This document shows positions 32,734-41,513 of a DNA stretch of 64,000 nt, piece by piece; positions within the stretch are counted from its first letter, which is position 1; the number at the start of each line of letters is the position of its first letter. The stretch is taken from NCBI RefSeq assembly GCF_031626875.1, contig NZ_JANDMF010000030.1, positions 1-64,000 of the forward strand, in the 5' to 3' direction. A model generated the notes under the pieces. The model worked only from the letters and a program-made list of their open reading frames with translations. It made no database searches and was not told where the DNA came from. The translations under genes were made by a program, and so were the position numbers. Source of the DNA: Clostridium sp031626875. Its GTDB lineage: Bacteria > Bacillota > Clostridia > Clostridiales > Clostridiaceae.

Positions 32734-35700
32734 TTAGTGTTCGTCATTAAAATCATCAAGTACCAAATCTTCTTGTAATCCATCTAATTCAAAACTTTCC
32801 AAATCATCTTCTGAATCTGGATCAACTTCATCCTCTATTGTGTAACTATCATCAGCATCCACAATTTGTTCATTCGCAAGTTCTTCTGTACCCTCTATAT
32901 TAACTTCTAATTCTTCAGAATCATCTTCTGAAAATTCCTTTAACTGAACTTCCTGGTGATTTTCATTTAAAACCCTTACATCTAAGCATAATGCTTGAAG
33001 CTCTTTAATAAGAACTTTAAATGATTCTGGTACTCCTGGTTCAGGAATATTTTCACCTTTAACTATTGCTTCATAAGTTTTAACTCTACCAACAACATCA
33101 TCTGATTTAACTGTTAATATTTCTTGGAGTGTATGAGCTGCACCATATGCTTCCAATGCCCAAACTTCCATTTCCCCAAATCTTTGACCACCAAACTGAG
33201 CTTTACCTCCTAGTGGTTGTTGTGTAACCAATGAATAAGGTCCTGTTGATCTGGCATGAATCTTATCATCAACCAAGTGAGCTAGCTTTAAAATATACAT
33301 TATACCAACAGTTACTTCATTATCAAATGCATCTCCAGTTCTACCATCGTATAAAACTGTTTTTCCGTGAGCATTATAACCTGCCTTTTCAAGACATTCT
33401 TCTATATCTTTTTCAGTTGCTCCATCAAATACTGGAGTTGCAATATGCCATCCTAATTGACTTGCAGCCCATCCTAAGTGAACTTCAAGAACCTGCCCAA
33501 TATTCATACGAGAAGGAACCCCTAGTGGATTTAAACATATTTGTAGTGGTCTACCATCCGGTAAGAAAGGCATATCTTCTTCAGGAAGAACTCTTGAAAT
33601 AACACCCTTATTACCATGACGCCCAGCCATCTTATCTCCAACTGATATCTTTCTCTTTTGAGCAATATAACATCTTACAAGCTCATTTACTCCTGGATTT
33701 AAGTCATCTCCATTTTCTCTAGTAAATACTTTAATATCTACTATTATCCCAGCTTCTCCATGTGGAACTCTTAGTGAAGTATCTCTTACTTCTCTTGCTT
33801 TTTCACCAAAAATCGCTCTTAAGAGTCTTTCTTCAGCTGTTAGTTCTGTTTCCCCCTTTGGAGTTACCTTACCAACTAGTATATCTCCAGACCTAACTTC
33901 AGCACCTATTCTAATTATTCCTCTATCATCAATATCTTTTAGTGCATCTTCACTAACATTTGGTATATCTCTTGTAATTTCTTCTGGTCCAAGTTTTGTA
34001 TCTCTAGCCTCTGATTCATATTCTTCAATATGAATTGATGTAAATACATCTTCTCTTACCAGCTCTTCTGATATAAGCATAGCATCCTCATAGTTATAAC
34101 CTTCCCAAGTAATGAATCCCATTCTTATATTTTTACCTAATGCGATTTCACCTAAGTCAGTTGAAGGTCCATCTGCTAGCACTTGATTCTTAAATACTAT
34201 TTCCCCACTACTTACTATTGGTCTTTGATTTATAGATGTACCTGAGTTACTTCTCTTAAACTTACGAAGTCTATACGTATCTACTCCTCCATCTGAATCC
34301 CTCTTGACTCTTACTTCATTACCTGAAACATAACAAACTACCCCAGCATTTTTAGCTTTCGGAAGAACTCCTGAATCAACAGCAGCTTTAAATTCAATTC
34401 CAGTACCAACAATTGGCGCTTGAGGCTTTAACAACGGCACCGCTTGACGCTGCATGTTAGATCCCATAAGAGCTCTTGACGCATCATCATTTTCTAAGAA
34501 TGGTATCATTGCTGTTGCTACAGATACAATTTGTCTTGGAGATACATCCATTAGATCAACATCTTGTGCCGGAACAACAAAAAATTCTTCCTTATTCCTA
34601 ACAGTAATCTTACTATCTACAAAGTGACCATTTTCATCTATTGGTTCCTTTGCTTGAGCCACTAAAAATTGATCTTCTTCATCAGCTGTAAAATATCTTA
34701 TTTTCGAAGTAACTCTCATATTTTCCTTATCAACAACTCTATATGGAGTTTCCATAAAACCATATTCATTAACCTTTGCATAAGTTGCCAACGAATTAAT
34801 TAGTCCTATATTTGGTCCTTCTGGTGTCTCTATCGGACACATTCTACCATAATGTGAATGGTGAACATCTCTAACTTCAAAACCAGCTCTTTCTCTAGAT
34901 AATCCTCCTGGCCCTAGAGCAGATAATCTTCTCTTGTGTGTTAACTCTGAAAGCGGATTAGTCTGATCCATGAATTGTGATAATTGTGAGCTCCCAAAAA
35001 ATTCTTTAATAGCAGCTGCTACTGGTCTTATATTTATTAACATCTGTGGAGTGATTGATTCTTGATCTTGAATAGTCATTCTTTCTTTAACTACTCTTTC
35101 CATTCTAGATAAACCTATTCTGAATTGATTTTGAAGTAACTCTCCAACTGACCTTAATCTTCTATTTCCTAAATGGTCAATATCATCAACATACCCAATA
35201 TCATACACAAGACCTATTTCATATGATATAGTTGCAAATATATCTTCTTTGATTATATGTTTAGGTATCAACCTTGTTATATTCTTCTTTATCTCTTCCT
35301 TGATTGTATCTTCATCAGTAAAGTTATCAAGTATTTCTTTTAATGTAGGATAATGAACTAGTTCTTTTATGTGTAAATCAGAAATATCAAAGTTAATATA
35401 CTTATGTATATCTACAAAATGATTTCCTATTACTTTTAGAACTTTATCTTCAACTAAAATATCAACTGTATTAATACCAGCATTTTGAATTTTTTCCGCT
35501 ACTAACCTACTAATTTTTCCACCTTTTTCTACCAAGATTTCCCCAGTAGAAGGGTTTATTATATCACTTGCTGCAATTTGATTTGCTATTCTTAAGTTTA
35601 AAGCAAGTTTCTTATTAAATTTGTATCTTCCTACTCTTGATAAATCATATCTTTTTGCATCAAAGAATAATGAATCAATCAAAGATATAGCGCTATCAAC

Positions 35701-36441
35701 CGTTGGTGGTTCCCCTGGTCTTAATCTTTTATATATTTCTAATAGTGCTTCTTCTTTAGTCTTTGTATTATCCTTTTCTATTGTAGCTTTAAATCTCTCA
35801 TCTTCACCAAAGTAGTCAAGCAACTCTTGATCATTTCCAAATCCCATAGCTCTTGCAAGTATAGTTATCGGAAGCTTTCTTGTCTTATCAATTCTAACAT
35901 ATATAATATCGTTAGAATCTGTTTCATACTCCAACCAGGCTCCTCTATTTGGTATTACTGTTGCTGAAAACAACTTTTTACCACTTTTATCTCTACTACT
36001 ACTATAATATACTCCTGGAGATCTTACTAATTGGCTTACTATAACTCTTTCAGCTCCATTAATAACAAAAGTTCCTTGTTCAGTCATCAATGGGAAATCT
36101 CCCATAAATACTTCTTGTTCCTTTATTTCTCCCGTTTCTTCATTCTGTAATCTTACAGAAACCTTTAATGGTGCAGCATAAGTAGCATCACGCTCTTTAC
36201 ACTCTTCAACTGAATACTTAATATTTTCCATATCAAGCTTATAGTCAATAAATTCTAGCATTAGATTTCCTGTGAAATTGCTTATAGGATTTACATCATC
36301 AAAAACTTCATGAAGTCCTTCCCTTAAAAACCATTCATAAGAATCCAATTGCACTTCAATTAAGTTTGGCATTTCAGTTACATCTTTAACTTTAGCAAAA
36401 CTCATTCTTGTTCTTTTTCCAACTTGGACAGGATGTACCAT
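32734..36441 (-). CDS. rpoB: DNA-directed RNA polymerase subunit beta
   Basis: Core polymerase subunit and rifampicin target. The 1235 residues include the rifampicin-pocket segment GSSQLSQFMDQTNPLSELTH and KRRLSALGPGGLSRERAGFE with wild-type residues, RHGNKGVISRVLP, and the C-terminal QPLGGKAQFGGQRFGEMEVW. After about residue 1165 there is an acidic tail of some 65 residues (rich in D and E, ending LDDFNDEH), beyond the conserved clamp-binding end. The gene has its own promoter and a leader, separated from rplL by an intrinsic terminator. Confidence 0.98.
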   Translation of the reverse strand: MVHPVQVGKRTRMSFAKVKDVTEMPNLIEVQLDSYEWFLREGLHEVFDDVNPISNFTGNLMLEFIDYKLDMENIKYSVEECKERDATYAAPLKVSVRLQNEETGEIKEQEVFMGDFPLMTEQGTFVINGAERVIVSQLVRSPGVYYSSSRDKSGKKLFSATVIPNRGAWLEYETDSNDIIYVRIDKTRKLPITILARAMGFGNDQELLDYFGEDERFKATIEKDNTKTKEEALLEIYKRLRPGEPPTVDSAISLIDSLFFDAKRYDLSRVGRYKFNKKLALNLRIANQIAASDIINPSTGEILVEKGGKISRLVAEKIQNAGINTVDILVEDKVLKVIGNHFVDIHKYINFDISDLHIKELVHYPTLKEILDNFTDEDTIKEEIKKNITRLIPKHIIKEDIFATISYEIGLVYDIGYVDDIDHLGNRRLRSVGELLQNQFRIGLSRMERVVKERMTIQDQESITPQMLINIRPVAAAIKEFFGSSQLSQFMDQTNPLSELTHKRRLSALGPGGLSRERAGFEVRDVHHSHYGRMCPIETPEGPNIGLINSLATYAKVNEYGFMETPYRVVDKENMRVTSKIRYFTADEEDQFLVAQAKEPIDENGHFVDSKITVRNKEEFFVVPAQDVDLMDVSPRQIVSVATAMIPFLENDDASRALMGSNMQRQAVPLLKPQAPIVGTGIEFKAAVDSGVLPKAKNAGVVCYVSGNEVRVKRDSDGGVDTYRLRKFKRSNSGTSINQRPIVSSGEIVFKNQVLADGPSTDLGEIALGKNIRMGFITWEGYNYEDAMLISEELVREDVFTSIHIEEYESEARDTKLGPEEITRDIPNVSEDALKDIDDRGIIRIGAEVRSGDILVGKVTPKGETELTAEERLLRAIFGEKAREVRDTSLRVPHGEAGIIVDIKVFTRENGDDLNPGVNELVRCYIAQKRKISVGDKMAGRHGNKGVISRVLPEEDMPFLPDGRPLQICLNPLGVPSRMNIGQVLEVHLGWAASQLGWHIATPVFDGATEKDIEECLEKAGYNAHGKTVLYDGRTGDAFDNEVTVGIMYILKLAHLVDDKIHARSTGPYSLVTQQPLGGKAQFGGQRFGEMEVWALEAYGAAHTLQEILTVKSDDVVGRVKTYEAIVKGENIPEPGVPESFKVLIKELQALCLDVRVLNENHQEVQLKEFSEDDSEELEVNIEGTEELANEQIVDADDSYTIEDEVDPDSEDDLESFELDGLQEDLVLDDFNDEH

Positions 36442-36598
36442 GATTTTTCACCCCTTGTATAAACTAAAATAACCAAAAACACACTATCCCTAAGGACTTG
36501 TGCTTTCGGAGAGCATCATCATTTTAGTATAACCAACTATTTCATTAGTTATACTTCTTTTTCCATTTTTATATACTTATCCATATTGAACAGTACAT
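36442..36598 (-). ncRNA. rpoBC leader
   Basis: About 157 bases between the promoter and rpoB. The minus strand contains AGTATAAC / GTTATACT (36526-36555) and a small GC-containing stem near TGCTCTCCGAAAGCA. I do not recognise a named leader family. Confidence 0.45.
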
Positions 36599-36604
36599 TG
36601 AAAT

Positions 36605-36633
36605 ATGGTAACACAACATAAAAACATTGTCAA
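36605..36633 (-). promoter_or_regulatory. Sigma-A promoter of rpoBC
   Basis: Minus strand TTGACA, 17 bases, TACCAT, between the rplL terminator and rpoB. Confidence 0.8.
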
Positions 36634-36692
36634 TATTTTTAAGAAAAAAAATCCGTTTTTTAATTTTCCCATAGACTTCTAAATAGGCAATA

Positions 36693-36719
36693 AAAAAGGT
36701 GCTATATTAGCACCTTTTT
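36693..36719 (-). terminator. Terminator or attenuator between rplL and rpoB
   Basis: AAAAAGGTGCTA (36693-36704) pairs perfectly with TAGCACCTTTTT (36708-36719), followed by T-rich sequence. Partial termination at this place sets the ribosome/polymerase ratio in other bacteria. Confidence 0.85.
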
Positions 36720-36737
36720 ATGTTATAAGTAAAAATA

Positions 36738-37103
36738 TTACTTAACTTCTACTTCTGCTCCAACTTCTGCTAATTTAGCTTTAATATCTTCAGCTTCTTC
36801 CTTAGCAACAGCTTCTTTTAATGTCTTAGGAGCTCCATCAACTATTTCCTTAGCTTCCTTTAATCCTAAACCAGTTAATTCTCTAACAACTTTAATAACC
36901 TTAATTTTGCTAGCACCAGCACTAGTTAATACTACATCAAATTCTGTCTTTTCCTCAGCTGCACCACCTGCAACTGCACCACCTGCAACTGCTACAGGAG
37001 CAGCAGCACTTACTCCAAATTCCTCTTCGCAAGCTTTTACTAATTCATTTAATTCTAAAACGCTCATTTCTTTTATAGCTTGAATGATATCTTCTCTTGT
37101 CAT
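36738..37103 (-). CDS. rplL: 50S ribosomal protein L7/L12
   Basis: Multicopy stalk protein that recruits translational GTPases. The start is ATG at 37103 (MTREDIIQAIKEMSVLELNE) after GGAGGTG, giving 121 residues; an upstream start at 37133 is outside the family. The Ala/Gly hinge and the C-terminal domain (KIKVIKVVRELTGLGLKEAK) are complete. It is paired with rplJ, whose product anchors the stalk. Confidence 0.97.
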   Translation of the reverse strand: MTREDIIQAIKEMSVLELNELVKACEEEFGVSAAAPVAVAGGAVAGGAAEEKTEFDVVLTSAGASKIKVIKVVRELTGLGLKEAKEIVDGAPKTLKEAVAKEEAEDIKAKLAEVGAEVEVK

Positions 37104-37150
37104 TTTAATTGCACCTCCAAATTTACTTAACAATCATTTTATTTTTTAGC

Positions 37151-37645
37151 TTATTCAGCTTCTTTTTGATCTTTTATTGCACTTAATAAGTATGCAAGGT
37201 TTGATAATGGAGCCTTGATACTTCCAAGAAGTTTCGCAATAAGAACTTCTTTTGATGGTATTGAAGCAAGTTGTACAACCTTATCTGTATCATAGACTTC
37301 ACCTTCAACAATACCAGCTTTCAATTCAAGTTTCTTGTGATCTTTTGCAAAATCATTAAGAAGTCTTGCTGCAGCTGTAGCATCTTCATATCCAAAAGCT
37401 ATAGCCACTGGCCCTTCTAAATATGTTTCCAAACCATTAATTCCCAATTCATTTGCTGCTAATGTAACCAAAGTGTTTTTATACACCTTATATTCTACAC
37501 CATTTTCTCTTAAAGACTTTCTTAATTGAGTATCTTCTTCAACAGTAAGTCCTTGATAGTCCGCAAGAATAACAGCTTGAGCCTTTTCTAACTTTCCCTT
37601 AATTTCAGCAACTTTTGCTTCTTTAATTTGTCTGTTCTTGTTCAT
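37151..37645 (-). CDS. rplJ: 50S ribosomal protein L10
   Basis: Base of the L12 stalk and autogenous regulator of rplJL. The 164 residues include ADYQGLTVEEDTQLRKSLRE and the C-terminal helix LSNLAYLLSAIKDQKEAE that binds L12 dimers. An L10 leader and a separate promoter lie directly upstream. Confidence 0.98.
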   Translation of the reverse strand: MNKNRQIKEAKVAEIKGKLEKAQAVILADYQGLTVEEDTQLRKSLRENGVEYKVYKNTLVTLAANELGINGLETYLEGPVAIAFGYEDATAAARLLNDFAKDHKKLELKAGIVEGEVYDTDKVVQLASIPSKEVLIAKLLGSIKAPLSNLAYLLSAIKDQKEAE

Positions 37646-37813
37646 TACTGTGTGTCCACCTCCTCACAGTTTTTAACTGCTTTATATATTAATAAAGGTC
37701 TTCCCGTAGACAAAGGAAGACCTATAATAATCATTATACGCTACCTCGGTAGGTTGTTATACGTTACGCTTTTATGCACCTACTGTCTACGGAATTATTA
37801 TTCTTTTTAACAA
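37646..37813 (-). ncRNA. L10 leader RNA
   Basis: The minus strand carries the conserved elements of the Firmicute L10 leader: CCGTAGACAGTAGGTG near the 5' end, CCTACCGAGGTAG, and the hairpin AGGTCTTCC...GGAAGACCT (37696-37723) with a TTTGTCTACGG loop region complementary to the 5' part. This arrangement allows antiterminator/terminator switching when L10 is in excess. Confidence 0.85.
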
Positions 37814-37821
37814 CGAATTAA

Positions 37822-37850
37822 ATTATATCACTTTACTTTACACAAGTCAA
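37822..37850 (-). promoter_or_regulatory. Sigma-A promoter of rplJL
   Basis: Minus strand TTGACT, 17 bases, TATAAT, two bases after the rplA stop. Confidence 0.88.
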
Positions 37851-37852
37851 TA

Positions 37853-38542
37853 TTAATCTAAAACTTTTGTTGGATTAATTTTTGCTCCAGGCCCCATTGT
37901 GCTTGAAACAGTTACCGATTTAACATATTGTCCTTTAGCAGCAGCTGGTTTTGCTTTTATTAAAGCTTCCATTAATGCATGAAAGTTTTCTTTTAGCTTT
38001 TCTGAACCAAATGATTTTTTACCAATTGGGCAGTGAACTATAGAAGTTTTATCCACTCTATATTCAACTTTACCAGCTTTAATTTCTGCTATAGCTTTAG
38101 CAACATCAAACGTTACTGTACCTGACTTTGGATTTGGCATTAAACCTTTAGGTCCTAAAACTCTACCGATTCTACCAACAACACCCATCATATCTGGAGT
38201 TGCAACAACTACATCAAAGTCAAACCAGTTTTCTGACTGAATCTTTTGAACCAAATCTTCAGCTCCAACATAATCTGCTCCTGCAGCTTCCGCTTCTTTA
38301 GCTTTATCACCTTTAGCGAATACTAATACTCTTACAGTCTTACCTGTTCCATTTGGTAAAACAACAGCTCCTCTAACTTGTTGATCTGCATGCCTTGGAT
38401 CTACCCCAAGTCTTACATGTAGTTCGATAGTTTCATCAAAATTAGCTTTTGCAGTCTTTACACTTAATTCTAAAGCTTCTGCTGGATTGTATAAAGTATT
38501 CTTATCTATTAACTTTGCACTTTCAACATATTTCTTTCCCAT
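37853..38542 (-). CDS. rplA: 50S ribosomal protein L1
   Basis: L1 stalk protein that moves E-site tRNA and represses its own operon by binding an mRNA mimic of its rRNA site. The ATG at 38542 (MGKKYVESAKLIDKNTLYNP) gives 229 residues; the extension to 38584 lies inside the regulatory hairpin. Signature: PNPKSGTVTFDVAKAIAEIK. A candidate L1-binding hairpin is directly upstream. Confidence 0.97.
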   Translation of the reverse strand: MGKKYVESAKLIDKNTLYNPAEALELSVKTAKANFDETIELHVRLGVDPRHADQQVRGAVVLPNGTGKTVRVLVFAKGDKAKEAEAAGADYVGAEDLVQKIQSENWFDFDVVVATPDMMGVVGRIGRVLGPKGLMPNPKSGTVTFDVAKAIAEIKAGKVEYRVDKTSIVHCPIGKKSFGSEKLKENFHALMEALIKAKPAAAKGQYVKSVTVSSTMGPGAKINPTKVLD

Positions 38543-38557
38543 TAATAAGCCTCCTTT

Positions 38558-38584
38558 GTGGTAATAACGGTCTTGACCTCCCAC
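38558..38584 (-). promoter_or_regulatory. Candidate L1-binding hairpin before rplA
   Basis: Minus strand reads GTGGGAGG, a short loop, then CCGTTATTACCAC; it ends a few bases before the rplA ribosome site. A close variant is found before rplK. Confidence 0.65.
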
Positions 38585-38595
38585 GATTTTATGAA

Positions 38596-39021
38596 TTACT
38601 CTTCAATAGTTACGCCCATACTTCTTGCTGTTCCTTCGATCATGCTCATAGCAGTTTCAATTGTTGCAGCATTTAAGTCTGGCATTTTTAATTCTGCGAT
38701 CTTCTTAACTTGATCCTTAGTTAACTTACCAACTTTAGTTCTGTTAGGCACTCCTGAACCACTTTCTAATCCTAATTCCTTCTTGATTAGAACTGCAGCT
38801 GGAGGAGTCTTTAATATGAAACTAAAAGATCTATCTTGGTATACTGTAATTACTACCGGTATTATTAATCCCGCTTGATTTGCAGTCTTAGCATTAAACT
38901 CCTTACAGAATCCCATTATGTTCACCCCATGTTGACCCAATGCTGGTCCAACTGGTGGTGCTGGTGTTGCTTTACCCGCAGCAAGTTGAAGTTTGATCAT
39001 TCCAGTTACTTTCTTAGCCAT
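38596..39021 (-). CDS. rplK: 50S ribosomal protein L11
   Basis: L11 of the GTPase-associated centre, also required for the stringent response. The 141 residues contain GQHGVNIMGFCKEFNAKT, the proline-rich QLAAGKATPAPPVGPALG and the end IEGTARSMGVTIEE. First gene of rplK-rplA, preceded by an L1-type hairpin. Confidence 0.98.
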   Translation of the reverse strand: MAKKVTGMIKLQLAAGKATPAPPVGPALGQHGVNIMGFCKEFNAKTANQAGLIIPVVITVYQDRSFSFILKTPPAAVLIKKELGLESGSGVPNRTKVGKLTKDQVKKIAELKMPDLNAATIETAMSMIEGTARSMGVTIEE

Positions 39022-39039
39022 TGTTATTCCTCCTATACT

Positions 39040-39070
39040 GTGGTGATTACGGACTTTAAAGTCCTCCCAC
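39040..39070 (-). promoter_or_regulatory. Candidate L1-binding hairpin before rplK
   Basis: Minus strand GTGGGAGGACTTTAAAGTCC followed by GTAATCACCAC: an inner GGACTT / AAGTCC stem inside an outer GTGG / CCAC closure. It shares GTGGGAGG and CCGT-AT-ACCAC with the site before rplA. Confidence 0.7.
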
Positions 39071-39101
39071 TTAATTAAAAACCAGTTATATAATATAATT
39101 A

Positions 39102-39644
39102 TTAAACTAATTTATCAACTTGATTAAAGTCTAGTTCAGCTAGAGTTTCTCTACCGAACATATCCACTGACGCCTTAATTTTACGTTTTTCAAGGTTAAT
39201 CTCTTGCACTATTGCAACAAACTCCCTTAAAGGTCCCGAAATCACTCTAACGCTTTCCCCTACCTCTAAGTCTACATCTTCAGGAAGTTCTACAACCCCC
39301 ATAGATTCAATCTCTTCATCGGTAAGAGGAACCGGCTTAGATCCAGGCCCAACAAACCCTGTCACTCCTCTAGTATTTCTTACAACATACCAAGATTCGT
39401 CTGACATAAACATTTTAACCAACACATATCCTGGAAATTTTTTCTTTAAAGTGACTTTTTGTTTACCATCTTTTTCTTCAATTACTTCTTCCATAGGAAC
39501 TTGAAGATCTAACAATAAATCTTGAAGATTTCTATTTTCTACAATCTTCTCAATACTAGCCTTAACTTTGTTTTCATATCCTGAATATGTATGTACTACA
39601 TACCATCTTGCTCTTTCACTCATATTTGTCTGGTGAAATTCCAC
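39102..39644 (-). CDS. nusG: Transcription termination/antitermination protein NusG
   Basis: Processivity factor that bridges RNA polymerase and, through its KOW domain, Rho or S10. The core reads MSERARWYVVHTYSGYENKV at the N-terminus (NGN domain), then LVKMFMSDESWYVVRNTRGV and the KOW domain (ESVRVISGPLREFVAIVQEI). A GTG at 39644 has GGGAGG five bases upstream and gives 180 residues. The ATG at 39623 gives the common 173-residue form but lacks a ribosome site. Confidence 0.96.
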   Translation of the reverse strand: MEFHQTNMSERARWYVVHTYSGYENKVKASIEKIVENRNLQDLLLDLQVPMEEVIEEKDGKQKVTLKKKFPGYVLVKMFMSDESWYVVRNTRGVTGFVGPGSKPVPLTDEEIESMGVVELPEDVDLEVGESVRVISGPLREFVAIVQEINLEKRKIKASVDMFGRETLAELDFNQVDKLV

Positions 39645-39655
39645 CTAAACCTCCC

Positions 39656-39886
39656 TTACTTAAGTTTCAAAATCACTTCAAAGAGGTTTTGAAAAATATA
39701 ATCGAATCCGCCAACCATAATTATATAAATTATGGAGACTACAGCAACAGCAATAAATGCTTTTTTGGTTTCTTTGTTAGTAGGCCAAGTTATTCTTTTC
39801 ACTTCTGCCTTCATTTCTCTAAAAAATTTCAATATTCCGCCTTTTTTAGCGTTACTCTCAATTTTTGCACTACTGTTTACAGCCAT
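39656..39886 (-). CDS. secE: Protein translocase subunit SecE
   Basis: Small clamp of the SecYEG channel with one transmembrane helix. Conserved FFREMKAEVKRITWPTNKET is followed by a hydrophobic span (AFIAVAVVSIIYIIMVGGF). The ATG at 39886 gives 76 residues; a GTG three codons upstream is nearly on the ribosome site. It sits between rpmG and nusG as in most bacteria. Confidence 0.96.
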   Translation of the reverse strand: MAVNSSAKIESNAKKGGILKFFREMKAEVKRITWPTNKETKKAFIAVAVVSIIYIIMVGGFDYIFQNLFEVILKLK

Positions 39887-39937
39887 TTCTCTCACATCCT
39901 TAAATTTAGTAAGTCTGTGTCTCTACTCAATCGCCAA

Positions 39938-40087
39938 TTATTTTGTTTCTCTATGAAGAGTGTGCTTCTTACAAAATTTACAATACTTCTGCATTTCCAT
40001 TCTGTCTGGGTTGTTCTTTTTATTCTTCATTGAGTTATAATTTCTTTGTTTACACTCTGTGCATGCTAAAGTTATCTTTACTCTCAC
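39938..40087 (-). CDS. rpmG: 50S ribosomal protein L33
   Basis: A 49-residue L33 starting at a GTG (40087) after GGAGGTG. Zinc form: C9, C12, C36 and C39 (ACTECKQRNY, YCKFCKKH). It leads rpmG-secE-nusG and has its own promoter at 40175-40203. Confidence 0.96.
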   Translation of the reverse strand: MRVKITLACTECKQRNYNSMKNKKNNPDRMEMQKYCKFCKKHTLHRETK

Positions 40088-40174
40088 GGGTCTGCACCTC
40101 CAGTTATTCATATATATTTAAGAGACAATACTCTTAACACTTCAACTAATTACGTAATTGTGAGTTACTTTTCC

Positions 40175-40203
40175 ACATTAACATAAAAGTCACATACTGT
40201 CAA
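40175..40203 (-). promoter_or_regulatory. Sigma-A promoter of rpmG-secE-nusG
   Basis: Minus strand TTGACA, 17 bases, TAATGT. The leader that follows contains a TTAAGAG / CTCTTAA stem before rpmG. Confidence 0.8.
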
Positions 40204-40220
40204 TATGTTGTCTCTTTTCA

Positions 40221-40248
40221 AAGGACTAGGCATCAATACCCAGTCCTT
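40221..40248 (-). terminator. Terminator after the second tuf gene
   Basis: AAGGACT (40221-40227) pairs with AGTCCTT (40242-40248), with further GGG/CC pairing inside. The downstream T run is short, so some read-through is likely. Confidence 0.6.
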
Positions 40249-40262
40249 AAAAATCAAGTAAA

Positions 40263-41456
40263 TTATTCCACTATGCTAGTAACAACACCTGATCCTACTG
40301 TTCTTCCACCTTCTCTTATAGCAAATCTTAATCCTTCATCCATTGCTACTTGAGTTATTAATTCAACATTCATATCTATGTGATCTCCTGGCATTACCAT
40401 TTCCATTCCTTCTGGTAACTTAATTGATCCTGTTACGTCTGTTGTTCTGAAATAGAATTGTGGTCTATATCCATCAAAGAATGGTGTATGTCTTCCACCT
40501 TCTTCTTTTTTAAGTACGTATACTTGACCTACGAACTTGCTATGTGGGTGTACTGATCCTGGCTTAGAGATTACTTGACCTCTTTCAATATCAGTTCTTT
40601 GTACACCTCTTAATAATGCTCCTATGTTATCCCCTGCTTGAGCATCATCTAGTAACTTTCTGAACATTTCTATTCCTGTTACTACTACCTTCTTCTTTTC
40701 TTCACTTAATCCTACGATTTCTACTTCGTCTCCTACGTGAAGAATTCCTCTTTCTACTCTTCCAGTCGCAACTGTTCCTCTACCTGTGATAGTGAATACA
40801 TCTTCGATTGGCATTAAGAAAGGCTTATCTGTTGCTCTTTCTGGAGTTGGGATATAGCTATCTACTGCATCCATTAGTTCCATTATACATTTTGTTGCTT
40901 CTTCATCTGTTGGGTTTTCTAATGCTTTTAATGCTGATCCTGTTACTACCGGAATATCATCTCCTGGGAAGTTGTATTCGCTTAATAATTCTCTAACTTC
41001 CATTTCTACTAATTCTAATAATTCTGGATCATCTACCATATCTGCTTTGTTTAAGAATACTACGATATAGTCAACACCAACTCTTGATGCTAGTAGTATA
41101 TGTTCTCTTGTTTGAGGCATTGGTCCATCTGCTGCTGAACATACTAGGATTGCTCCATCCATTTGTGCTGCTCCTGTAATCATGTTCTTAACATAGTCAG
41201 CATGTCCTGGACAGTCAACGTGCGCATAGTGTCTGTTATCTGTTTGATATTCAACATGTGCTGTGTTGATTGTAATTCCTCTTTCTTTCTCTTCTGGTGC
41301 TTTATCTATTGATGCATAATCAAATGCTTCAGCATACCCTTTCTTTGCTAATACTGTTGTAATAGCTGCTGTTAATGTTGTCTTACCGTGGTCTACGTGA
41401 CCAATTGTTCCAATATTTACGTGTGGTTTACTTCTTTCGAATTTTTCCTTTGCCAT
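40263..41456 (-). CDS. tuf: Elongation factor Tu (tRNA-linked copy)
   Basis: The 397-residue sequence is identical to the copy at 24.2 kb; the DNA differs at about nine positions by my reading, all silent. The identity extends a few bases past the stop (TTGAT) and through the ribosome site (GAAGGAGGAATTTTACA) and then ends sharply. It follows a tRNA-Thr gene, the same linkage as thrT-tufB in E. coli. Two tuf loci help supply this most abundant protein. Confidence 0.98.
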   Translation of the reverse strand: MAKEKFERSKPHVNIGTIGHVDHGKTTLTAAITTVLAKKGYAEAFDYASIDKAPEEKERGITINTAHVEYQTDNRHYAHVDCPGHADYVKNMITGAAQMDGAILVCSAADGPMPQTREHILLASRVGVDYIVVFLNKADMVDDPELLELVEMEVRELLSEYNFPGDDIPVVTGSALKALENPTDEEATKCIMELMDAVDSYIPTPERATDKPFLMPIEDVFTITGRGTVATGRVERGILHVGDEVEIVGLSEEKKKVVVTGIEMFRKLLDDAQAGDNIGALLRGVQRTDIERGQVISKPGSVHPHSKFVGQVYVLKKEEGGRHTPFFDGYRPQFYFRTTDVTGSIKLPEGMEMVMPGDHIDMNVELITQVAMDEGLRFAIREGGRTVGSGVVTSIVE

Positions 41457-41513
41457 TGTAAAATTCCTCCTTCTATTTGTTGATAAACTTTGCCTAGCGT
41501 TTTGTTTAAATTT

